Positions 26,215-35,603 of a DNA stretch of 64,000 nucleotides are shown in pieces; position 1 is the first letter of the stretch; the number at the start of each line of letters is the position of its first letter. A model generated the notes under the pieces. The model had not been told where the DNA came from. It saw only the letters and a list, made by a program, of their open reading frames with translations, and ran no database searches. The DNA is from CAVPOO01 sp963707015 (GTDB lineage: Bacteria > Pseudomonadota > Gammaproteobacteria > Thiohalobacterales > Thiohalobacteraceae): the NCBI GenBank assembly GCA_963707015.1, contig CAVPOO010000012.1:27613-91612 (forward strand), given 5' to 3'. Both the position numbers and the translations under genes were made by a program.

Positions 26215-27420
26215 ATGCACTACACACTGGCAGAAGACCCTGGGCAGGCATCCGGTTCGACGCCGGTCGACGCGGCCACGGCGGGGTTTCCCTGGGAAGC
26301 CGGGGCGGTGTCCGCCGCGGTCGAACAGGATACCTGGCTGGTGAGCTTCATCGATATCCTGACACTGTTGCTGACCCTGTTCGTGCTGCTGCTGGTTCAC
26401 CAGGACGGTTCGCCGGGGCCAGGCAGCGGGGCCGAGCCGCAGGCAGCGCAGGTGCCGCTCGAGCAGGCCCGCCCGCCGGCCACGCCAGCGGACCTGACGG
26501 CTCTCGGCGGCGAAGCCAGGTCGCCGCAGACCGGGTCGGCGCCCGATACGCAGGCAGACCGGGAAGCCGAACGCCCGCCGGAGTCGACTGGACAAGCGCC
26601 GGCGGCGCAGCGCGACATGCCGCGCGAGGCGGCGCCAGCCGGTGAGCCCGCCCCGCCATCGGAGCCCGCGGATTTGCCGACAGACGCAAGGCCTGTGGGG
26701 CCGCTCCTTGTACCCGACCGGTTTGCCGCGCCGCATGATCCGGTCCTGCCCGGGATTGTCGAGGCAGACCCGCCTGAGCCGGGATTCACGCGCCTGCTCC
26801 TGCCGGCGTTTGAAGCGAGTCCCCTGATGCCCGCCCTGCCGCCCTCTGACGCGCACGCCCTGGCCGCCGATCTCCCGCCGCCTGGGGATGTGAAGTCCGC
26901 CGGCGAAACGCAGATCGAAGTCCCGCCGGTGCCGGTGCAGGCCGGGTCAGAGTCTGATGAGGCACCGCTTTCGGACGCGGGTGCGGCGGACCGGTTGCTC
27001 GAGGCGTTTCGCAGCAGCGCGCTCGGTGAGCGGGTCGAAGTGACCGTGCATCCGGGTGGTGTGAACCTGGAAATCAGCGACAATATCCTGTTTACTCCCG
27101 CCAGCGCGGCACTGACGGTCACCGGGCTGGCACTCCTGCAGGAGCTGGCCGAGGCGCTGCGCGCGCAACCCTGGCCGATCGCGGTCGAGGGCCATACCGA
27201 CAATATCCCCATCGACACCGCGCGCTTCCCATCCAACTGGGAACTGTCGTCGGCGCGCGCCGCCATCGTCACGCGCTATCTCATCCAACAGGGTATCTCG
27301 CCCGAGCGTATCCGCGCCATCGGCTATGCCGACACCCGCCCGCGCGCCGACAACCTCACGCCGCAGGGCAGGGCCAGAAACCGCCGCGTCTCCTTCGTAC
27401 TGCAGATACCCTCGGCGTAG
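26215..27420 (+). CDS. motB: MotB/OmpA-type stator protein with a long proline-rich linker
   Basis: The 401-residue protein has one N-terminal membrane helix (SFIDILTLLLTLFVLLL) with the essential ion-carrying aspartate at D47, a very long Pro/Ala-rich linker (about 65-255), and a C-terminal OmpA-like peptidoglycan-binding domain (VEGHTDNIPIDTARFPSNWELSSARA). It should pair with the MotA-like protein. No clear ribosome site precedes the ATG at 26215; see the short frame at 26119. The linker is far longer than in flagellar MotB and could reach through a thick periplasm. Confidence 0.88.
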   Translation: MHYTLAEDPGQASGSTPVDAATAGFPWEAGAVSAAVEQDTWLVSFIDILTLLLTLFVLLLVHQDGSPGPGSGAEPQAAQVPLEQARPPATPADLTALGGEARSPQTGSAPDTQADREAERPPESTGQAPAAQRDMPREAAPAGEPAPPSEPADLPTDARPVGPLLVPDRFAAPHDPVLPGIVEADPPEPGFTRLLLPAFEASPLMPALPPSDAHALAADLPPPGDVKSAGETQIEVPPVPVQAGSESDEAPLSDAGAADRLLEAFRSSALGERVEVTVHPGGVNLEISDNILFTPASAALTVTGLALLQELAEALRAQPWPIAVEGHTDNIPIDTARFPSNWELSSARAAIVTRYLIQQGISPERIRAIGYADTRPRADNLTPQGRARNRRVSFVLQIPSA

Positions 27421-27549
27421 CCAGCCTGCCGGTCACGGCAGGGCTGTCGGCCTTGCCCGTTTCGGGTGATAATGCTCAGCTCGTCTGTGCCGGATGCTGA
27501 CCGAGTCTCAGCGCCGGTTACTGTCGTTGTGGCCTGTTGAGAATCGCCC

Positions 27550-28644
27550 GTGATCAAGCGCCTGATGATTGTCCTGGTGGCACTGACCCTCCTGTACGGG
27601 GGCATCTTCGGCTGGAAGTATATCCAGAGCCAGAAGCTGGCGGCGCGGGCGTCCATGCCGCCACCGCCCGCGACGGTGGCCACCGCGCGTGTAGAGCGCC
27701 AGAGCTGGCAGCCCCGCCTGTCGGCGGTGGGCAGCCTGGTGGCGACGCAGGGGGTATTCGTGTCCAACGAGATCGCCGGCCAGGTCACAGACATCCGCTT
27801 CGAGTCGGGCCAGGCCGTCGCGGCGGGCGAACTCATGGTGCAGCTCGATGACGATGTCGACCGCGCCAGCCTCGCCAGTCTGCTGGCCGACCAACGCCTG
27901 GCAGATATCCAGTTTCAGCGTGCGGCGAAACTTGTCAACGAAAAGCTGGTATCGCGTTCGGATTATGATTCGGCACAGGCCGCCCTCGACAGCGCCGCGG
28001 CGCAGGTCGACTCGCAGCGGGCACGCATCAGCAAGAAGGCGATCCGGGCCCCCTTTGCCGGCCTGCTGGGTATCCGGCGGGTGGACCTGGGTCAGTTCCT
28101 GGCCCCGGGTTCGGAGATTGTGTCGCTGCAGTCGCTCGACCCCATCTATGCCGAATACAGTCTGCCCGAACGTCACCTGAGTGAGCTGGCCATGGCTCAG
28201 CCGGTCGAGGTCAGCGTGGCGGCGTATCCCGGGCGGACGTTCGCGGGTCGCATCAGTGCCGTGAGCCCGCGGATCGATGTGAACACACGCAGTGTGCGAC
28301 TGCGCGCGACACTGGAGAATCCGGAACATCTGCTGCGCCCCGGCATGTTCGCCGAGGTGCATACTCTGCTGCCGGCACGCGAGGACGTGCTGACCCTGCC
28401 GGCGCGCGCTATCACCTACAACCCGTATGGCGACGCGGTGTTCGCGGTCGAGGAAGCGGACGGGACACTGCAGGTGCAGCGGCGTCAGGTGGAGACCGGC
28501 GAGGAGCGCGGCGGGCGCGTCGAGATCGTCGCTGGCCTCGAGGCGGGCGCACAGGTCGTCAGTGCCGGCCAGAACAAGCTGCGCAACGGCCAGTCCGTGG
28601 AGATCGATAATTCGGTCGAGCTCAAGGGCCAGGTAGGCGAGTAA
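27550..28644 (+). CDS. RND efflux periplasmic adaptor (membrane fusion protein)
   Basis: The 364-residue protein starts with GTG and an uncleaved membrane or signal helix (LMIVLVALTLLYGGIFGW). It shows the lipoyl-like half motifs (GQVTDIRFESGQAVAAGELMVQLD and KKAIRAPFAGLLGIRRVDLGQFL) flanking a short hairpin, then the beta-barrel domain. This is the MexH/VexA-like class. The stop overlaps the start of the RND pump, and no outer-membrane channel gene follows. Confidence 0.93.
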   Translation: MIKRLMIVLVALTLLYGGIFGWKYIQSQKLAARASMPPPPATVATARVERQSWQPRLSAVGSLVATQGVFVSNEIAGQVTDIRFESGQAVAAGELMVQLDDDVDRASLASLLADQRLADIQFQRAAKLVNEKLVSRSDYDSAQAALDSAAAQVDSQRARISKKAIRAPFAGLLGIRRVDLGQFLAPGSEIVSLQSLDPIYAEYSLPERHLSELAMAQPVEVSVAAYPGRTFAGRISAVSPRIDVNTRSVRLRATLENPEHLLRPGMFAEVHTLLPAREDVLTLPARAITYNPYGDAVFAVEEADGTLQVQRRQVETGEERGGRVEIVAGLEAGAQVVSAGQNKLRNGQSVEIDNSVELKGQVGE

Positions 28645-31600
28645 TGCAGTTCACCGACATCTTCATCCGGCGCCCGGTGCTGGCCAGCGTGGTCAGCCTG
28701 CTGATTCTGGTGATCGGCCTGCGCTCCATCGCCTCGCTGGATGTGCGCCAGTACCCCGAGACCAAGAATACGGTGGTCACGGTGACCACCAGCTATCCGG
28801 GCGCCAGCAGCGAGCTGATCAAGGGCTTTATCACCACACCCCTGCAGCAGGCGATCGCGGAGGCCGACGGGATCGACTACCTGTTCGCACGCAGCACCCA
28901 GGGGACATCGACCATCGAGGCCCACATGGTGCTCGACCACGATCCCAATGCGGCAGTGGCCGAGATTCAGGCCAAGGTCGCCAGTCAGCGCAACGTGCTC
29001 CCGGCGGAAGCGGAGGACCCGGTCATCGATTCCACCACCGGTGAGTCCACGGCACTGATGTACATGGCCTACTACAGCGACGCCATGACGCCCTCGCAGA
29101 TCACCGACTATCTGCTGCGCGTGGTGCAGCCCAAGCTGCAGGCGCTGCCCGGTGTTGCCAAGGCGGAGCTGATCGGCAACAAGACCTTTGCGATGCGTAT
29201 CTGGCTCGATCCCGAGCGCATGGCGGCCCTGGGCGTCTCGGCCGAGCAGGTGCAGGACGTACTGCGCGCCAACAACTATCTCGCCGGCGTCGGCCAGATC
29301 AAGGGCGCCTACGTGAGCATCGATCTGACTGCGACGACCGATATCAGCGATGAGCAGAGTTTCCGCCGGCTCGTGGTGCGCGCTGCCGACGGCAGCCTGG
29401 TGCGGATTGAAGACATCGCCGACGCCAGCCTCGGTGCCGAGGACTATGATTCGACCAGCTGGTACAAGGGCAAGACCGCCATCTTCATCGGCATCCAGCC
29501 GACGCCGGGCGCCAACCCGCTGCGCGTCGCCCGGCGGGTGCGGGATCTCATGCCCGAAATCCGCAGTCAGCTGCCGGCCGGGCTCAGCGGCCACATCCCC
29601 TACGATGCCAGTGTCTATATCGAGGATTCGATCAATGAGGTGTTTCAGACGCTGGCCGAAGCGGTACTGATCGTACTGATCGTGATCTTTCTGTCCCTGG
29701 GCTCGGTCCGCGCGGCCCTGATACCGGCGGTGGCGGTGCCCCTGTCGCTGGTCGGCGGCGCCTTCGTGATGCTGGTGCTGGGCTTTTCCATCAACCTGCT
29801 CACGCTGCTCGCGATGGTACTGGCCATCGGTCTGGTCGTCGACGACGCCATTGTGGTGGTGGAAAACGTGCACCGCCACATCGAGCAGGGCGAATCGCGC
29901 GTCGACGCCGCCATCAACGGCGCGCGTGAACTGGGTCTGCCCATCATCGCCATGACCACCACGCTGGTTGCGGTGTACGTGCCGATCGGGTTCATGGGTG
30001 GGCTGGTCGGTACGCTGTTCACCGAGTTCGCCTTTGCCCTGGCCGGCGCGGTGCTGGTATCGGGGGTCGTCGCCCTGACGCTCTCGCCCATGCTGTCGGC
30101 CAGGGCGCTCAAGCCGCACGGGGCGCCGGGCCGGTTCGAACACGGCGTAGAGCGCTTCTTTACCTGGCTGGCCGCACGCTACCGGCGGCTGCTGCACGCG
30201 GTGCTCGACGCTGTGCCGGTGGCCCTGGTGTTTGCCGGCGTGGTGCTGGCGAGCATTTATTTCATGTTCGTCACCACGCCCGCCGAGCTGGCGCCGACCG
30301 AGGACCAGAGTATTCTTTTCTTCCAGGCGCGTGGTCCACAGACGGCAACCATCGACTACAACGAGCCCTACACGCGTCAGATCGTCGCATCCTTCGAGGG
30401 TTTTCCGGAGTATCACGAAAGCTTCTTTCTGCTCGGCTTCGGGCGCGACACCAGCACGGTATTCGGCGGATTCAAGATGCCGCCGCCGTCGCAGCGCAGC
30501 CGTTCCCAGATGCAAGTGCAGCCGGAGGTGCAGCAGAAACTCGATCGGATTGCCGGTTTCCAGACAGCCGTATTCCCGCGCCCGAGCCTGCCCGGATCGG
30601 GCGGCGGGCTGCCGGTGCAGTTCATCATCACCTCGGATGCCGACTACGCGCGCCTCGATGAAGTGGCCGACACGCTCATCGGCCAGGGCATGCAGAGCGG
30701 CAAGTTCGTCTTCCTGCAGAAAAGTGTCGAGTTCACACGTCCGAAGACCACCCTCGTCATCGACCGTGACCGGGCCGCGGATCTCGGCATCACGATGCAG
30801 GAGATCGGCCGCAGCCTGGCCGGCATGCTGGGCGGCAACTATGTCAACCGCTTCAGCCTCGAAGGCCGCAGTTACAAGGTAATCCCCCAGGTCGCCCGAC
30901 AGTTCCGCCTGCAGGCCGCGACGCTCAACAGTTACTACCTCCACACCGATGCCGGGGATCTGGTGCCGCTGTCGAGTGTGATGCGTTTCCAGGAGTCCGT
31001 GGAGCCCAGTCAGCGCACCCAGTTTCAGCAGCTCAACTCCGTCATGGTGCAGGGTGTCATGGCGCAGGGCATCCCGCTTGGCGAGGCCCTCGCCTGGCTC
31101 GAGGCGCAGGCGCGCGCCGACTTCCCGTCCGGATTTACCTGGGACTACAGTGGTCAATCCCGCCAGTACGCCCAGCAGGGCAGCGCGCTGATCATCACCT
31201 TCTTCATGTCGATCCTGGTGATCTACCTGGTGCTGGCGGCCCAGTTCGAGAGCTGGCGCGACCCGGTCATCATCCTGGTCTCGGTGCCCATGTCTATTGC
31301 CGGCGCGCTGATCTTCATGACGCTGGGTCTGGCGACGGTCAACATCTACACCCAGGTGGGGCTGATTACGCTCATCGGACTGATTGCCAAGAACGGTATC
31401 CTGATTGTGGAGTTCGCCAACCAGCTGCAGATCCACGAGGGTCTGAGCAAGCGTGCCGCCGTGGAGAAGGCCGCCGGCATCCGCCTGCGTCCCATCCTGA
31501 TGACCACCATTTCGATGATGGTGGCCATGGTGCCGCTGTTGACGGCGAGTGGACCGGGCGCGGTGAGCCGCTTCGATATCGGCCTGGTGATCGCCACCGG

Positions 31601-31721
31601 GCTGGGCGTGGGGACGCTTTTCACGCTGTTCGTGGTACCGGCCGTCTATCTGCTGCTGGCCCGCGATCACAGCGTTGGCGTCGCAGCCGGTGAGCCGCGC
31701 GCGGAGCCTGCGCAGGCCTGA
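28644..31721 (+). CDS. RND-family multidrug efflux pump (HAE1 type)
   Basis: The 1025-residue inner-membrane pump has twelve helices and two large periplasmic loops. The proton-relay pair D400-D401 in GLVVDDAIVVVENV and K916 in LIAKNGILIVEF correspond to D407, D408 and K940 of AcrB. The start MQFTDIFIRRPVLASVVSLLI is typical of the MexI/VexB branch. It is translationally coupled to the adaptor and presumably uses a TolC-like channel encoded elsewhere. Substrates cannot be inferred. Confidence 0.95.
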   Translation: MQFTDIFIRRPVLASVVSLLILVIGLRSIASLDVRQYPETKNTVVTVTTSYPGASSELIKGFITTPLQQAIAEADGIDYLFARSTQGTSTIEAHMVLDHDPNAAVAEIQAKVASQRNVLPAEAEDPVIDSTTGESTALMYMAYYSDAMTPSQITDYLLRVVQPKLQALPGVAKAELIGNKTFAMRIWLDPERMAALGVSAEQVQDVLRANNYLAGVGQIKGAYVSIDLTATTDISDEQSFRRLVVRAADGSLVRIEDIADASLGAEDYDSTSWYKGKTAIFIGIQPTPGANPLRVARRVRDLMPEIRSQLPAGLSGHIPYDASVYIEDSINEVFQTLAEAVLIVLIVIFLSLGSVRAALIPAVAVPLSLVGGAFVMLVLGFSINLLTLLAMVLAIGLVVDDAIVVVENVHRHIEQGESRVDAAINGARELGLPIIAMTTTLVAVYVPIGFMGGLVGTLFTEFAFALAGAVLVSGVVALTLSPMLSARALKPHGAPGRFEHGVERFFTWLAARYRRLLHAVLDAVPVALVFAGVVLASIYFMFVTTPAELAPTEDQSILFFQARGPQTATIDYNEPYTRQIVASFEGFPEYHESFFLLGFGRDTSTVFGGFKMPPPSQRSRSQMQVQPEVQQKLDRIAGFQTAVFPRPSLPGSGGGLPVQFIITSDADYARLDEVADTLIGQGMQSGKFVFLQKSVEFTRPKTTLVIDRDRAADLGITMQEIGRSLAGMLGGNYVNRFSLEGRSYKVIPQVARQFRLQAATLNSYYLHTDAGDLVPLSSVMRFQESVEPSQRTQFQQLNSVMVQGVMAQGIPLGEALAWLEAQARADFPSGFTWDYSGQSRQYAQQGSALIITFFMSILVIYLVLAAQFESWRDPVIILVSVPMSIAGALIFMTLGLATVNIYTQVGLITLIGLIAKNGILIVEFANQLQIHEGLSKRAAVEKAAGIRLRPILMTTISMMVAMVPLLTASGPGAVSRFDIGLVIATGLGVGTLFTLFVVPAVYLLLARDHSVGVAAGEPRAEPAQA

Positions 31722-31862
31722 GCGGCATTTTGGCAGGCCGGCAACGGGACGGGGCGATTTTTGTGATAAGCTCTGGCGCCAGGAATGCGCAGGCCCGCCG
31801 CCCCGTCGTCGCGCCTGTTGCGCACAATCTGGTTCCGCTGATCGCAAGGAATGAGGGCCCAC

Positions 31863-33032
31863 ATGACACGACCCACCCATGTGCTGTTATGGATGATACC
31901 GTTTCTCGGCCTGGTCGGCCTCGCGGTGTTTCTGCTCTATGGACCGCTGACCGAGGCCTTTGCCTCCAATCCGGTCTTCAACGGCATTATTCTCGGTGTT
32001 TTCCTGATTGGCATCATCATCAACTTCCGCCAGGTCTTCACGCTATCGTCGGAAGTCGCCTGGATCAATCATTTCCGGGGCCATCGCCAGCGCTTCGGGC
32101 GCAGGGTGCCTGAGGAACCCCGGCTCCTGGCGCCGCTGGCAAAGATGCTGGGCAAGCATGAAGAGGCCTTGCTGAGCCTGTCACCGCTATCGCTGCGCTC
32201 TCTGCTCGACAGCGTCCGCCTGCGGCTCGACGAGTCGCGGGATGTGTCCCGTTACATGATCGGTCTGCTCATCTTTCTCGGCCTGCTGGGCACCTTCTGG
32301 GGACTGCTGATCACGGTGAGCGGCGTCGGTGAGATGATCGGCAGCCTGGTTGATGATGGCAGGGACGGTCCGGCCATATTCGGCAGCCTGCTGGAGGGCT
32401 TGCAGGGTCCGCTGTCGGGAATGGGTACCGCGTTCAGCTCATCGCTGTTCGGACTGGCCGGTTCGCTGATTCTCGGGTTTCTCGACCTGCAGGCCGGGCA
32501 CGCGCAGAACCGTTTCTTCAACGAGCTGGAGGACTGGCTGTCGGGTGTCACGCGCCTGAGCAGCGGGATACTGGGGGGGGAGCAGGAGCTGAGCACCCCG
32601 GCCTATATTCACGCCATGCTGGAGCAGACGGCCGAGACGCTGGACAAGCTGCAGCGCAATGTCGCGCGTGACGAGGCCCAGCGGCGGCTGGTTGGCGAAC
32701 AGATCCAGCTCCTGGCGAAGGAACTGGCCGCCTTTGCGGATCTGGCACGCGATGAGCAGCGGCTGCTGTCGCGTATGGCAGAAGGGCAGGGCGATCTCGC
32801 GCCGGTGCTGGCGCGTCTCGCGGAGGCGCGTAGTGGCCCCGATGCGTCCATGCAGGAACATGTGCGCAGTCTCGATACGGGTGTGAAACGCCTGCTCGAC
32901 GAGGTTGCGACCGGACGCGAGCACCTGGTCGGCGAGATTCGCGATGAGCTGCGCCTCATGAGCCGGGCCCTGTCCGGCGCCGGCAACGCCGGCAGCCGCA
33001 CGCGCGGGCGCAAGCAAGCCAGCGCTAGCTGA
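31863..33032 (+). CDS. MotA/TolQ/ExbB-type proton channel protein
   Basis: From the ATG at 31863 (GAGGG five bases upstream; another in-frame ATG at 31851) the product has 389 residues. Two N-terminal helices are followed by a cytoplasmic part and then IGLLIFLGLLGTFWGLLITVSG and SSLFGLAGSLILGFLDL, the core helix pair of the family. The C-terminal 150 residues form a cytoplasmic coiled coil. It sits eight bases before an OmpA/MotB-like partner, so the two should form a second ion-driven stator unit. Confidence 0.85.
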   Translation: MTRPTHVLLWMIPFLGLVGLAVFLLYGPLTEAFASNPVFNGIILGVFLIGIIINFRQVFTLSSEVAWINHFRGHRQRFGRRVPEEPRLLAPLAKMLGKHEEALLSLSPLSLRSLLDSVRLRLDESRDVSRYMIGLLIFLGLLGTFWGLLITVSGVGEMIGSLVDDGRDGPAIFGSLLEGLQGPLSGMGTAFSSSLFGLAGSLILGFLDLQAGHAQNRFFNELEDWLSGVTRLSSGILGGEQELSTPAYIHAMLEQTAETLDKLQRNVARDEAQRRLVGEQIQLLAKELAAFADLARDEQRLLSRMAEGQGDLAPVLARLAEARSGPDASMQEHVRSLDTGVKRLLDEVATGREHLVGEIRDELRLMSRALSGAGNAGSRTRGRKQASAS

Positions 33033-33039
33033 CCCTGCC

Positions 33040-34227
33040 ATGTTCGTATTGACCCGCCGACGCAGGGTGCTGGACATCTGGCCCGGCTTTGTCGATGGCC
33101 TTGCGGCCTTGCTCATGGTGGTGATCTTCGTGCTCCTGCTGTTTTCGGTGGGCGAATTCATGTTGACCGATGCCCTGGTGGGGCGGGATCAGGCGCTGGA
33201 TCGGCTGCGCAACCAGATTGCCGAGCTTGCCGACGTGCTGGCCCTGGAACGCTCCGAGAAGTCCCGCCTCGAAGACCGCCTCACACAGGTGTCGGATGAG
33301 CTGCGGGCAACCGGACAGGCACGCGACACCGCCACGGGACAGCTGCAGCGCATGACGGCACAGGCGCAGGCGGCGGAAGCCGAGACGCGGCGGTTGCGCG
33401 ATGCGCTGCAGGCGGCCCGCTCGGCCATTGCCGGCAACGAGGCGAGCATGCACGCGCAGCGCGACACGATTGCGGGCCTGGAGAAGGACGTGGCGGCCTT
33501 GCGGGTAACCGGCCAGGAACTGGCCGCGGATCAGGAGCGCCTGCAGGTATCGCTCGCGGCCAGCCAGCAGGAAACCACGCAGCAACGCGAGCTCAGCGAG
33601 CAGGCGCAGGCGCAGGTCAACGAGCTCAGCCGCCAGATTGTGGCGCTGCGCGAACAACTGGCGCAAGTGACGCGGGCGCTGGATGCCTCCGAGGCACAGG
33701 TGCGCGAGCAGGTGGTCGAAATCGAGAATCTTGGGCAGCGCCTGAATGTGGCACTCGCCAACAAGGTCGAGGAGCTCAGTCGTTATCGGTCCGAGTTTTT
33801 CGGCAAGTTGCGCGAGGCCCTCAAGGACAACCCCGATATCCACGTGGAGGGCGACCGCTTCGTCCTGCCGTCCGAGGTGCTGTTTGCCTCGGCCTCGGCC
33901 GACCTGGATACCAACGGCAGGCGCCAGGTGGAGACGGTGGCGCGTACCCTGAAAGAAATTTCGGCCGGGATTCCCGACGATATCGACTGGGTCCTGAGAG
34001 TTGACGGACATACCGACAAGCGGCCAATTCGCACCACGTTTGCGTCGAACTGGGAGCTTTCTTCCGCACGCGCAATCAGCATCGTGAAGTACATGATCGA
34101 CATCGGCATTCCGCCGCAGCGCCTGGTGGCGGCGGGGTTCGGAAAATATCATCCGCTCGATGCGGCTGATACCCCCGAGGCCTACCGGCGCAACCGGCGT
34201 ATCGAATTGAAGCTCAGCAGCCGCTAG
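33040..34227 (+). CDS. OmpA/MotB-like peptidoglycan-binding protein with long coiled coil
   Basis: The 395-residue protein has one N-terminal helix with an aspartate at D19 (WPGFVDGLAALLMVVIFVLLL), like the ion-carrying aspartate of MotB. About 200 residues of heptad coiled coil follow, then an OmpA-like domain (LRVDGHTDKRPIRT...FASNWELSSARA) that binds peptidoglycan. The plan resembles MotB-like partners such as ZorB, but no Zorya nuclease or helicase genes are adjacent. It is coupled to the proton channel protein upstream. Confidence 0.85.
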   Translation: MFVLTRRRRVLDIWPGFVDGLAALLMVVIFVLLLFSVGEFMLTDALVGRDQALDRLRNQIAELADVLALERSEKSRLEDRLTQVSDELRATGQARDTATGQLQRMTAQAQAAEAETRRLRDALQAARSAIAGNEASMHAQRDTIAGLEKDVAALRVTGQELAADQERLQVSLAASQQETTQQRELSEQAQAQVNELSRQIVALREQLAQVTRALDASEAQVREQVVEIENLGQRLNVALANKVEELSRYRSEFFGKLREALKDNPDIHVEGDRFVLPSEVLFASASADLDTNGRRQVETVARTLKEISAGIPDDIDWVLRVDGHTDKRPIRTTFASNWELSSARAISIVKYMIDIGIPPQRLVAAGFGKYHPLDAADTPEAYRRNRRIELKLSSR

Positions 34228-34418
34228 CCCGGAACCCGTCGCCGAGCGGTGCGCGGCCTGCCTCTGACCCATTGCGGCTGACGTTGCGGCTGACGTTGAG
34301 GCGGTTTCTGCGGCGTGGATGTCGGGCCACGACATCCCGGCCATGGTCCACTGGATGTGAGATGTGGACGGGTAACCGAGCCGCCAGATTTCACTGACAG
34401 GTCCAGGGCAGATCGACT

Positions 34419-35603
34419 GTGGCGAAACTCATCGTCATCACGGAGCCGGGAGGCGACCGGGTCCCCTTCTTACGGGGTATCCTGGTGCAATCGCTGCGCG
34501 CGGCCGGGCTGTCTTTCGAGGATGCCTATGCCACCGCTCAGCGTGTGCGCGAGGTGCTGGGAGGCAAGCGGGCGGTCACGACCAGCGAGTTGAAGACCTG
34601 CGTGGCCAGGCAGCTCGAAACCGGCTTTAGCCGGGAGGTCCGGCGCAGCTATGAGACCGGCTCCGACCGGGCGCAGGAAATCATCGTTCGCAGCCAGCGG
34701 CGGGAGAGTCCCTTTTCGGTCGGAATTCTCACCCGTTCTCTAGAAGCCTGCGCGATCGACAGGGAATCGGCCCGCGAGGTCGCGCGCCGGGTGCGCGAGG
34801 CCGTGCAGGAAAGCGGGCGGTCCGCAATCGACCTCCCGGCATTGCGGCGCCTCATCCATGAAATGCTCAGGCAATTCTGTTCGGAAGCGGCGGCCGACTG
34901 CTATCTTTCCCGGCGCCGCTTCGAGGCAAGCGGTGATCCCCTGATTATCCTGGTCGGTGGCGCGACCGGCACCGGTAAGAGTACCGTGAGTTCGGCACTG
35001 GCCTACCGGCTGGACATCGTGCGTACCCAGTCGACGGACATGATGCGGGAGATCATCCGCTCCTATCTGGCTCCCCACGTGGTACCAACGCTTGGCTATT
35101 CAAGCTTCGAGGCATGGCGAGGCCTGCCCGCGCTGAATGCCACCGCGCGCAAGCGGGTCACCGATAACCCGATGATAGCCGGCTTTCTGGCCCAGTTCGG
35201 CAATGTGAGATCGGCACTGGAGGCGACCATTGCGCGGGCCGTCAAGGAACGTCACGATATCATCATCGACGGCGTGCATGTCCTGCCGACCGAGCTCGAT
35301 CTGGCCGAAGCCAGCCGGCATGCCGTGGTCGTCCCGGTCATGCTGGCGGTCACGACCAGGGAACGACTGGCGGATCAGCTTGCCTGGCGCAGCCGCGAGC
35401 AGCCCGGCCGCGGCGCGTCCCGCTATCTTGACCAGCTGGACGCAATCTGGGACCTGCAGTCTTTCCTGCTGAGCCTGGCGGACAAGGCAGGCATCCCGAT
35501 TATCGCGAACTGGACGCTCGAGGACACCGTTCGGGACGTGCTGCAGGAGGTGAACCGCCGCATCCATGAGCGGTACCCGCCCGACCCCGAGATTCTGGAG
35601 TGA
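34419..35603 (+). CDS. 2-phosphoglycerate kinase-like protein with two ATP-cone domains
   Basis: The 394-residue protein starts with GTG. Two ATP-cone-like segments occupy about 1-70 and 86-155 (each with the PF-x-x-G-I-L start seen as VPFLRGIL and SPFSVGIL). A Walker A GGATGTGKST lies at 180-189, followed by IIIDGVHVLPTELDL. This is the plan of archaeal-type 2-phosphoglycerate kinase, which makes 2,3-bisphosphoglycerate. The bacterial role is unclear. Its stop overlaps the likely GTG start of the histidine kinase. Confidence 0.75.
   Translation: MAKLIVITEPGGDRVPFLRGILVQSLRAAGLSFEDAYATAQRVREVLGGKRAVTTSELKTCVARQLETGFSREVRRSYETGSDRAQEIIVRSQRRESPFSVGILTRSLEACAIDRESAREVARRVREAVQESGRSAIDLPALRRLIHEMLRQFCSEAAADCYLSRRRFEASGDPLIILVGGATGTGKSTVSSALAYRLDIVRTQSTDMMREIIRSYLAPHVVPTLGYSSFEAWRGLPALNATARKRVTDNPMIAGFLAQFGNVRSALEATIARAVKERHDIIIDGVHVLPTELDLAEASRHAVVVPVMLAVTTRERLADQLAWRSREQPGRGASRYLDQLDAIWDLQSFLLSLADKAGIPIIANWTLEDTVRDVLQEVNRRIHERYPPDPEILE

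Noticed and set aside
25316..27420. Flagellar motor locus
   Set aside because: MotA/MotB-like genes are present, but no flagellar structural, export or chemotaxis gene lies around them in this window.
28485..31880. Long open frame (over 1100 codons) on the minus strand
   Set aside because: It is antisense to the RND pump genes, with the His- and Gln-rich composition typical of mirror frames in GC-rich DNA and no recognisable domain.
31863..34227. Zorya-type anti-phage system
   Set aside because: The pair is ZorA/ZorB-like only in general plan. No ZorC, ZorD or ZorE-like helicase or nuclease is adjacent, and the following gene is a 2-phosphoglycerate kinase-like protein.
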